64,000 nt of DNA, from positions 7,074-71,073 of the forward strand of contig JAWAYL010000003.1 of assembly GCA_038818725.1 (NCBI GenBank), in the 5' to 3' direction. Made by a program: the position numbers and the translations under genes. Positions 49,596-57,241 of the stretch are shown here, piece after piece. Below the pieces are notes generated by a model, which worked only from the letters and a program-made list of their open reading frames with translations, searched no databases and was not told where the DNA came from. How positions within the stretch are numbered: the first letter of the stretch is position 1; each line of letters opens with the position of its first letter. Origin of the DNA: JACIWB01 sp038818725. Its GTDB lineage: Archaea > Thermoplasmatota > E2 > UBA202 > JdFR-43.

Positions 49596-49686
49596 TTATT
49601 TTGATATTATTTTTCAAATTTAAACTTATAATTTGTTTTTGAGGGCAAAAATATTAAAATACCTTTTTATTTGCTGGATGATTGCC

Positions 49687-50082
49687 ATGGTTGAATTTAA
49701 GGTTGTAATAAGTGATGGAGCAAAAAGCTGGCAGATAAGCGTGGACGGCCATCATGCAAACTCACTGGTGGGCAAGAAAATTGGCGATGAAGTAGATGGA
49801 ATATTTGTTTCCTTGCCAGGCTATAAATTGCAAATTACAGGAGGCTCAGATAAAGATGGATTTCCAATGAGGAGTGATTTACCAGGTATGCAGAGAAGGA
49901 AAATATTAACAGCAAAAGGCAAGGGATTTAAAAAGTGTGATAAAGGAGTTAGGAAAAGATTAACTGTTTGCGGAAATACAATAAGCTTAAATACCTCTCA
50001 AATAAATATGAAAATAACAAAAAAAGGAGCTAAGCCAATTGAAGAATTGCTTAAATCTGCTGGAAAGCTTAAGGAAAAATGA
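49687..50082 (+). CDS. rps6e: 30S ribosomal protein S6e
   Basis: The product of 131 residues from the ATG at 49687 begins MVEFKVVISDGAKSWQI. It has GKKIGDEVDGIFVSLPGYKL, ITGGSDKDGFPMRSDLPG and RRKILTAKGKGF, the S6e signature. The longer frame from 49633 adds a hydrophobic stretch not found in the family. It overlaps aif2g by four bases, the standard archaeal pairing. Confidence 0.95.
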   Translation: MVEFKVVISDGAKSWQISVDGHHANSLVGKKIGDEVDGIFVSLPGYKLQITGGSDKDGFPMRSDLPGMQRRKILTAKGKGFKKCDKGVRKRLTVCGNTISLNTSQINMKITKKGAKPIEELLKSAGKLKEK

Positions 50083-51284
50083 GCCAGCCAGAAGTAAATA
50101 TAGGAATGGTAGGGCATGTTGACCATGGAAAAACTACTTTAACTCAGGCATTGACTGGCAAATGGACAGATGAGCACTCAGAAGAAATAAAGAGAGGAAT
50201 TTCAATAAAACTCGGCTACGCTGACACATCCTTTTATAAATGTCCAAATTGTGATGAACCGGAATGCTATTCAACAAAACCAGTTTGCAAGCATTGTGGA
50301 AGCGAAACTGAATTTTTAAGAAAAGTTTCATTTGTTGATGCTCCAGGGCATGAGACGCTTATGGCAGTTGTTATATCTGGCGCCGCCATAATGGACGGCG
50401 CATTGCTCCTTATTGCTGCAAATGAAAAGTGTCCTCAGCCCCAAACTGAAGAGCATCTGATGGCACTTGATATTGTTGGGGCGAAAAATGTTATAATTGT
50501 TCAGAATAAGATTGATCTTGTTGGAAAAGAAGGAGCGATGAAAAATTATGGTGAGATAGTTGATTTTTTGAAAGATACAATAGCAAGCAATTCACCAATA
50601 ATTCCAGTATCTGCACATCATGAAATAAATCTAGATGTCCTTATCATGGCAATACAAGAATTTATCCCTACTCCAGCTAGAGATAAAAATAAGCCACCAT
50701 TGATGTACTCTGCAAGAAGTTTTGATGTAAATAAGCCTGGAACAAAACCATCTGATTTAAAAGGTGGGGTAATAGGCGGCTCATTAAAGCAAGGCGTGCT
50801 AAGGGTAGGGGATGAAATAGAAATAAGGCCCGGAGTAAAAGTGCAGGCTCATGGAAAAACAACATATGAGCCAATTTTTACAGAAATTGCATCCATAATG
50901 ACAGGTGGGGAATTTGTCGAGGAAGCTTACCCTGGTGGATTGCTTGCAATAGGAACATATCTCGACCCCTCTTTTACTAAAGCTGATGGGCTTGCAGGGA
51001 AAGTTGTTGGAAAAAATCTTCCGCCTGTTTTTTATGATTTGTGCATGGATTTGCATGTTATTGAAAGAGTGGAAGGAAAAGATTTAGGAAAAATAAGGAG
51101 CAACGAATCGCTTATGCTTACTGTAGGAACCGCAACAACTGTTGGTGTGCCAAAAAATATAAAAAAGGATTATATTGAAGTAGATTTAAAAATCCCAGTT
51201 TGCGCAGAAAGCGGGCAGAGAGTTGCTATTTCTCGTAGCATAGGTGGGAGGTGGCATTTATATGGATATGGTGAGATAAAATGA
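50079..51284 (+). CDS. eif2g: Translation initiation factor aIF2 subunit gamma
   Basis: The 401-residue GTPase has G1 GHVDHGKT (12-19), switch 1 RGISIKLGYAD, a zinc knuckle with CPNCDEPEC and CKHCG, G3 DAPGHETL, G4 NKIDLV and the EF-Tu-like domains 2 and 3 (PGTKPSDLKGGVIGGSLKQG). It carries initiator Met-tRNA with aIF2 alpha (3202-3975). It lies between rps6e and the PIN gene with four-base overlaps at both ends. Confidence 0.97.
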   Translation: MSQPEVNIGMVGHVDHGKTTLTQALTGKWTDEHSEEIKRGISIKLGYADTSFYKCPNCDEPECYSTKPVCKHCGSETEFLRKVSFVDAPGHETLMAVVISGAAIMDGALLLIAANEKCPQPQTEEHLMALDIVGAKNVIIVQNKIDLVGKEGAMKNYGEIVDFLKDTIASNSPIIPVSAHHEINLDVLIMAIQEFIPTPARDKNKPPLMYSARSFDVNKPGTKPSDLKGGVIGGSLKQGVLRVGDEIEIRPGVKVQAHGKTTYEPIFTEIASIMTGGEFVEEAYPGGLLAIGTYLDPSFTKADGLAGKVVGKNLPPVFYDLCMDLHVIERVEGKDLGKIRSNESLMLTVGTATTVGVPKNIKKDYIEVDLKIPVCAESGQRVAISRSIGGRWHLYGYGEIK

Positions 51285-51664
51285 GAGCTGTAGTGTTAGA
51301 TACAAATGCCCTTATGATGCCATATCAATTTGATATAAATATTGAAAAAGAATTAACTCGCTTATTAGGAGTTTGCAGAATAATTGTTCCAAGAAGTGTT
51401 GTTGAAGAAATTGAAAAAATTGCTGAGAAAGGTGGAGAAACAGGAAGGGCGGCGCAGCTTGCTTTAAGTATAATAAAGAAAAGATGCTTTAGGGTTGTTG
51501 AAACCGAAAGAAAAGGAGATGATGGAGTTATTGAAACAGCAATTAAGACAGAGGCAGCGATTTTAACAAATGATAAGGAATTAAAGAAAAAAGCAAAAGA
51601 ACTTAAACTTACAGTAATATATTTAAGAGAAGGAAAAAAGCTTGAAATGGAGGAAATACCATAA
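51281..51664 (+). CDS. PIN-domain protein, Fcf1/VapC9-like
   Basis: The 127-residue protein has the four acidic PIN positions: VVLDTNALMMP, VVEEIEK, GDDGVIETA and LTNDKELKKKA. Stand-alone PIN proteins next to aif2g are common in archaea and resemble eukaryotic Fcf1/Utp24, nucleases of rRNA processing. No antitoxin gene is adjacent, which argues against a toxin-antitoxin pair. It overlaps aif2g (ATGA) and queF (TAATG). Confidence 0.87.
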   Translation: MRAVVLDTNALMMPYQFDINIEKELTRLLGVCRIIVPRSVVEEIEKIAEKGGETGRAAQLALSIIKKRCFRVVETERKGDDGVIETAIKTEAAILTNDKELKKKAKELKLTVIYLREGKKLEMEEIP

Positions 51665-52032
51665 TGAAATATGGAGAAAGAGAAATAAAGAAAGCAAAAA
51701 TTGAATTATGGGAAAATCCTTTTCCTGATAAAAATTATTTTATTGAAATAACTTTTTCAGAATTCACTTCTCTCTGCCCTCGCTCTGGCTATCCTGATTT
51801 TGCAACAATAAAGATAAGATATATACCTGATAAATATATAGTTGAACTTAAATCTCTTAAACTTTATCTTAACTCATATCGCTACAAATATGTAACTCAT
51901 GAAGAAGCAACAAACAAAATTTATAAAGATTTAAGCGAGGCATTAAAGCCAAGATTTATTGAAGTTATTGGCGATTTTAATTTAAGAGGAGGAATAAAGA
52001 CAGTTGTAAGAGTAGCATCTGATACATGCTAA
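51664..52032 (+). CDS. QueF-family protein (7-cyano-7-deazaguanine reductase or archaeosine QueF-L)
   Basis: The 122-residue T-fold protein has the active-site Cys C38 in TSLCPRSGYPDFATI with a following Asp, the ELKSLKLYLNSYR motif and the HEEATNKI glutamates. Bacterial QueF reduces preQ0 to preQ1 for queuosine. Archaea usually make archaeosine, some with the QueF-like amidase QueF-L that shares this fold. The ELKSLKLYL segment matches the motif tied to NADPH binding in QueF, so which reaction runs is open. It overlaps the PIN gene by one base. Confidence 0.8.
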   Translation: MKYGEREIKKAKIELWENPFPDKNYFIEITFSEFTSLCPRSGYPDFATIKIRYIPDKYIVELKSLKLYLNSYRYKYVTHEEATNKIYKDLSEALKPRFIEVIGDFNLRGGIKTVVRVASDTC

Positions 52033-52074
52033 CATTTTTCAATAAAATTTATATTTAGGTAAGGTATTAAACAC

Positions 52075-55000
52075 GTGATTGAAATGGCAGCATATAAAAA
52101 AATGGGTATAATTTTTTTAAGTATATTGATGCTAACATCGACTTTTCCAGTTTATAGCGGCTCTAGCCGAGGTGAAAACCTGGAAAATAGTGAAACACTT
52201 CTGTATAAAATAAATTTTCCAGAGCCATCCCTTAAAGAAATTGAGGTGAATGGAAAAGAGTTTACTATAGTAGAGATACCTGATTGTATTAATACCGGCA
52301 AAAGTGGAGCCCCCTCCTTGCCTGTGTATGGTGTGCAGATTCTTCTTCCTTATGGAAGTGAATTAGAAGAAGTAAAAGTAAAAGGTGAAAAAACCGCGAT
52401 ATCAACAAATCTTAGGGGGAAACCAGTATTTCCATACCAAGAGCCTGTGCCCATTGGATATAAGGGAAAGGAATTTTTCATTGATGAAAATGCTTATAAA
52501 ATTGAAAAATATCCTGAAAAAATTTACGATGTTATAGGAGTTGGATATTGTAGAGGATATGCAATACTTGCAATGAATTTATTCCCTGTAGAGTATTATC
52601 CCGTAGAAGGGGAGTTATTTTACTATCCATTAATTGAAATAGAATTAAAATTAAATAAGAACGGTTATGTAAATGAGTTTTACAGAAATAATCCGAATGA
52701 TAGAAGTTATGTTGCTTCTCTTGTAATTAACCCAGAGATATTAGATTCTTATAAAGTAAAAAGCGTATTTGAATATCCTGGAGGAATTTGCGATCCTTCA
52801 CAAAATTATGACTATGTAATAATCACCAGACAGGCACTTGCAAACTTCTCCGGAAATTATACCTGGGCACATTTCATCGCAAGGAAGCAGGCGGAAGGAA
52901 TTCAGGCAATAGTAGTTACAGTAGAAGATATTGTAGCATGCCAAGCTTATTGGAACACAACTCCTATTTTTAATGATACCCCAGCAAAAATAAGGGAATT
53001 TTTGAGAGATGCTTATATTGACTGGGGGATTGAATATGTTCTTATTGCTGGAGATAATGATGGAAGTGCTATGGTTCAAAGAAGATTGCTTCACTATGGA
53101 ACAGGAGCATATGCAGAAAATGTTGACTCAGATTTATATTGGAGCAACCTTGATAATACATTCAATAGTGATATGGATAGTCAGTGGGGAGAATCAGATG
53201 ATTCAGGATTCGATTTGTATTCAGAACTATTTATAGGAAGTATACCATGCGATACTGGAACAGATATTTCAAACTGGCTCACAAAAAGCTTTTATTATGC
53301 AGACTCAATGGAAAAGGATTATCTTGAAAATGTTGGATTTTATGGAGGAGATACAGGATGGGCATGCCAAGGAGATGACTTTATGGATTTCACGTTGTAT
53401 GGCACAAATAATTGGCTGGGTCCGGATCCAAATTATGATGGTCCGTGGCCAAGCTGGCTTGGCTTCCTCTATGGTTTCGACACATGGAATTTATCAAATC
53501 CAGGAATGGAATTCAATACAAGCGTTAGATGGACTGCTGAGCCGCCGAATCAAGGATGGCAAGGTGGCTCTGAATCTGCTGCAATTGCTGGTTTGAGAAA
53601 TGCAATAAATAATAATCTCTGTGCAATTATAAATGGTATAGCCCATGCTAACGAGCATATGTCTCTGGATGTATATGATACAGAATGGGAGTCACAATAT
53701 TTCAATACAAAACCATTTTTCATACATGATTACGGATGTCATTGTGGAGATATGGATGCAACAGATGATGGTGTGCTTCATTCAATGCTTTTCCATTCAA
53801 ATATAGAGCTTGCTTTTGCATGCGTTTATAATACAGGATATGGATGGGGAAATTATTATTCAACAAATTCAAGTAGTGCATTGCAACAAAAATTATTCTG
53901 GGATTACATGCTCAATACAAGCAAGTGTGGCGGAGTAATAAACTGGCGCCTTGGAAAAGCGCAAGCCTATTCAAAAGATGCAATGGCTCCTACTATAAAT
54001 TGGGATCCTGGATATGAGACCTGGCGAGGAATTATCGAAAGCTGTCTGCTGTTTGGTGATCCTCATCAATTAATCAAGCCGCCAGAACTTCCAGAGCATA
54101 ATGTAGGGGTTGTCTCCCTTAAAGTAGATGACCATGTTTTACCTGGTGAGCAGGTTTATATAAATGCAACTATAATAAATAGTGGCTTGAACAATGAAAC
54201 AAATGTTATTGTAAGATGTCGTATAAATGAAACAGAGATAGGAAATATAACAATTCCATTTTTCCAAAGCCAAACAATGCAAGAAGTAAGCTTTTTATGG
54301 ATTCCAGCAATGGGATGGTATAATGTTGTTATAAACGTAACTATTCCAGGGGTAGAAGAAAATATCACTGTAGATAATGAAAAGAGCAAAGTTGTTGTTG
54401 CTGGGCCTGATGTCGCAGTTTCTTCAATAGATACACCTGTTTTTGCATCGGTTGGTACTATTACTGAAATAAAAGCTACTTTAAGCAATTTGGGAAAAGA
54501 GGATGAAATAGTCACCGTAAAAATAGTTGTAAACAATGTAACAGTAGATAATATTTCATTGATTTTGCAAGGGAGAAGGACAGAGAATATTTCATTGTTA
54601 TGGAATCCTACCTATGAAGGATTTTATCCTGTAAAAATAGAAGTATTATGCGCAAATGATGTATATCCTGAAAATAACTTCAGAAGCAATAATGTAAATG
54701 TTGTAACTGCTTTAGGATATGTTCTTCTTGTGGATGATGATAAAGGAGACAATTATGAAATTTATTACGAAAATGCATTGATGGCAGCTGGTTATGTTTA
54801 TACTCTATGGAATAGGGATGCGCAAGGAGTACCATCTCCTTCTTATATGGCAACATTTACAGCGGTTGTATGGTTTACTGGAGACGATTATACAACAACA
54901 TTAACAGCCGAAGATATAAATGCCCTTACAACTTATCTAAACAATGGAGGTAAATTGTTTATAACAGGCCAAGATATAGGTTTTGATATAAATACGGATC

Positions 55001-57240
55001 CTTTCTATAGCAATTATCTACATGCTCAATATCTTGTAGATGATACAAATATTTATATCCTGAATGGGATAGCTGGTGACCCGATCGGAAATAATTTAAC
55101 CATAGGCATCTCAAGTGGTGACGGGGCAAACAATCAGAATTGGCCATCTGGAATAAATCCGATAGGAGGAGCTACGCCGGTATTTCAATATTCTGGCTCA
55201 TCTTATTATGGAGGAATAAAATACGCTGGAACATATAAAGTAGTTTATTTCTCATTTGGTTTTGAAGCAATTAATAGTATGGCTCATAGAACAGAAGTTA
55301 TGAGCAGAATAATGAACTGGTTTGGGGGAGGAGGAAATGTATCAGATATTTATATAAATCCGTTGAATCTTGCATATGTAGTTGGAAGAGGAGAAATAAT
55401 ACATGAAAATATCGTGATCGGAAATTCAATAAATGCAACAAGGAATCTGACATTTTCAATATCCTTACCACATGGCTTTATATTGCAATGGACTCATCAG
55501 CACGGCGGCGACGGCCACTCAGAACTCGCCCAACCAGTAGGAGATATAGACGAAGATGGAATAAATGAATTTATTATTGGAGGATATGGAAGTGGAGGAA
55601 CTTATATCTTTTCATATGATTCATATAGTAAAACATATGTGCAAGAACATTTCTGGACACATGCTGGTGGCTCCTATAATGTGCCTTCTGGAGCTTGTGT
55701 TGTTGATTTAGATGATAATGGTGACCTTGAGTTTGTGGTTTCGTGGGAATATAGTGGAGCAAATGGAATTCATGCTTATGATTGGAATGGAACAACGCTT
55801 ACGGAGCTTGCGTGGTATACAGGCACAGGATACGAGTTTGCATATGATGTTTATGCGTGTGATTATGACGACGATGGAGATGTTGAAGTGCTAATTGCAA
55901 ATAGACCATCTTCTTCCACTGGCTATCATGTTACTGCTTTAAGATGGAATAATACAACAAATCAATTTGAGAGAGAAATTTCATGGGGCAGTGGTCAAGC
56001 AACAGAATGTCCAATGGTATGGAGTGGAGATACTGATGGAGACGGAAAAACTGAAGTTATTGCAAGTGCTGGTACAAATACTGTATATGCTTTAAATTAT
56101 CAGAACGGGAGTTGGCTGGCTACTATAGTTGCAAGTGGTCTGCCAGCTCATCCGTACGGTGTGGCATGCGGTGATTTAGATAGTGATGGGATAGATGAAA
56201 TTGCTTTCGGATTAGATGGAACACAGGCTTATATATACAAATGGAATGCAACATCTTCATCTTATCAACAGGTCTGGTACTATAATTATGCAGGAGAAAG
56301 TGATATTATAGAAGGAGTTGCAATTGGAGATGTAGATAATGATGGGCTAAAAGAAGTGGTTATTGGTCCAACTTATTTACACATTGTTAAATGGAATGGA
56401 ACAGCATACAAAGAAGTTGCTACAATAACTGAAACCCAAGGAATGCTCGCTGGAGTAAATGTTGGAGATTTTGACAGCGATGGGAAAAATGAAATTAAAG
56501 CTTGTGACATTTTATCAGATGTGGGTAAGGAATGGATATTTGAGTATATAGAAGAGCCAAATTGGATTTTAATAAATCCAACGAATGGAACACTTCAGCC
56601 TGGACAAGAAATAAATATATCTCTAACTATCAATACAGCAAATCTTGAGAATTTAACAAAAATTTATTTGCAGATAAATACAAATGATCCAGATGAAGCT
56701 ATAATCCGCCTACCACTCTATATTTCTGTATTAAATGAAATAACCCATAACTTCTCCTTAGTTAATCCTTGGAACTTAATTACAATTCCAGTTTTAGCAA
56801 ATTTAACTGCAAAAAGCTTAATTGAAAATATCTCAGCTTGTAATGTTGTTGTAAGATGGGATCCAATAAATCAAAGCTATAAAATATATACAGCAGGAAT
56901 GCCAGAGCAATATAATTTTGCTTTAATTCCAGGAAATGGCTATTTTGTTGGATTAAATAATCAAGCAAATTACTCAATTACAGGAATGCCAATAAGTAGT
57001 GTAGAAGTAAATTTAAGTGTTGGATGGAATATGATAGGATGGTTTAAAGATTCAACAAATGCAAAGAGCTTAATGCAAAATATAACATCATGCAATATTG
57101 TATGCAAATGGGATGCAATAAATCAGAAATATAAAGTATATGTGCAGGGAATGCCAGATTCATATAACTTTGCTATAAACAGAGGAGATGGAGTATTTGT
57201 AAGCGTTACTCAGCCAAGCATATGGCATGGAGAGGGATAA
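52075..57240 (+). CDS. Giant secreted C25 (gingipain-like) peptidase with CARDB, VCBS and repeated C-terminal domains
   Basis: The 1721-residue protein has a signal peptide (MGIIFLSILMLTSTFPVYS), a gingipain-type propeptide (GAPSLPVYGVQILLPYG), and the C25 core with VLIAGDNDGSAMV, the probable His near residue 524 (NGIAHANEHMS) and Cys near 555 (HDYGCHCGDM). Two CARDB domains (about 672-879), a ThuA-like domain (YVLLVDDDKGDNYEIYYENA, about 880-1085), seven VCBS/FG-GAP repeats (about 1142-1490, each like GDLDSDGIDEIAFG) and a twofold C-terminal domain (1555-1721) follow. Start GTG at 52075; an in-frame ATG at 52084 is equally likely. A TTTATATT box upstream suggests a leaderless start. The last domain is duplicated in the next gene. 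Confidence 0.85.
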   Translation: MIEMAAYKKMGIIFLSILMLTSTFPVYSGSSRGENLENSETLLYKINFPEPSLKEIEVNGKEFTIVEIPDCINTGKSGAPSLPVYGVQILLPYGSELEEVKVKGEKTAISTNLRGKPVFPYQEPVPIGYKGKEFFIDENAYKIEKYPEKIYDVIGVGYCRGYAILAMNLFPVEYYPVEGELFYYPLIEIELKLNKNGYVNEFYRNNPNDRSYVASLVINPEILDSYKVKSVFEYPGGICDPSQNYDYVIITRQALANFSGNYTWAHFIARKQAEGIQAIVVTVEDIVACQAYWNTTPIFNDTPAKIREFLRDAYIDWGIEYVLIAGDNDGSAMVQRRLLHYGTGAYAENVDSDLYWSNLDNTFNSDMDSQWGESDDSGFDLYSELFIGSIPCDTGTDISNWLTKSFYYADSMEKDYLENVGFYGGDTGWACQGDDFMDFTLYGTNNWLGPDPNYDGPWPSWLGFLYGFDTWNLSNPGMEFNTSVRWTAEPPNQGWQGGSESAAIAGLRNAINNNLCAIINGIAHANEHMSLDVYDTEWESQYFNTKPFFIHDYGCHCGDMDATDDGVLHSMLFHSNIELAFACVYNTGYGWGNYYSTNSSSALQQKLFWDYMLNTSKCGGVINWRLGKAQAYSKDAMAPTINWDPGYETWRGIIESCLLFGDPHQLIKPPELPEHNVGVVSLKVDDHVLPGEQVYINATIINSGLNNETNVIVRCRINETEIGNITIPFFQSQTMQEVSFLWIPAMGWYNVVINVTIPGVEENITVDNEKSKVVVAGPDVAVSSIDTPVFASVGTITEIKATLSNLGKEDEIVTVKIVVNNVTVDNISLILQGRRTENISLLWNPTYEGFYPVKIEVLCANDVYPENNFRSNNVNVVTALGYVLLVDDDKGDNYEIYYENALMAAGYVYTLWNRDAQGVPSPSYMATFTAVVWFTGDDYTTTLTAEDINALTTYLNNGGKLFITGQDIGFDINTDPFYSNYLHAQYLVDDTNIYILNGIAGDPIGNNLTIGISSGDGANNQNWPSGINPIGGATPVFQYSGSSYYGGIKYAGTYKVVYFSFGFEAINSMAHRTEVMSRIMNWFGGGGNVSDIYINPLNLAYVVGRGEIIHENIVIGNSINATRNLTFSISLPHGFILQWTHQHGGDGHSELAQPVGDIDEDGINEFIIGGYGSGGTYIFSYDSYSKTYVQEHFWTHAGGSYNVPSGACVVDLDDNGDLEFVVSWEYSGANGIHAYDWNGTTLTELAWYTGTGYEFAYDVYACDYDDDGDVEVLIANRPSSSTGYHVTALRWNNTTNQFEREISWGSGQATECPMVWSGDTDGDGKTEVIASAGTNTVYALNYQNGSWLATIVASGLPAHPYGVACGDLDSDGIDEIAFGLDGTQAYIYKWNATSSSYQQVWYYNYAGESDIIEGVAIGDVDNDGLKEVVIGPTYLHIVKWNGTAYKEVATITETQGMLAGVNVGDFDSDGKNEIKACDILSDVGKEWIFEYIEEPNWILINPTNGTLQPGQEINISLTINTANLENLTKIYLQINTNDPDEAIIRLPLYISVLNEITHNFSLVNPWNLITIPVLANLTAKSLIENISACNVVVRWDPINQSYKIYTAGMPEQYNFALIPGNGYFVGLNNQANYSITGMPISSVEVNLSVGWNMIGWFKDSTNAKSLMQNITSCNIVCKWDAINQKYKVYVQGMPDSYNFAINRGDGVFVSVTQPSIWHGEG
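56737..57240 (+). repeat. C-terminal domain repeat, copy 1
   Basis: About 500 bases are repeated almost exactly at 59235-59734. In the sequence readable in both copies I find only one clear base difference (AAGCGTT here, AAGTGTT there). The encoded domain is itself two related halves, each with the pattern NPWNLITIPV/VGWNMIGWF, then ISACNVVVRWD/ITSCNIVCKWD, an N-Q-x-Y-K strand and a GMPxxYNFA turn. Confidence 0.9.
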
Positions 57241-57241
57241 A

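Noticed and set aside
51281..51664. VapC toxin of a toxin-antitoxin pair
   Set aside because: No antitoxin-sized gene is adjacent, and the PIN gene is embedded in a conserved translation operon next to aif2g, pointing to an Fcf1-like role.
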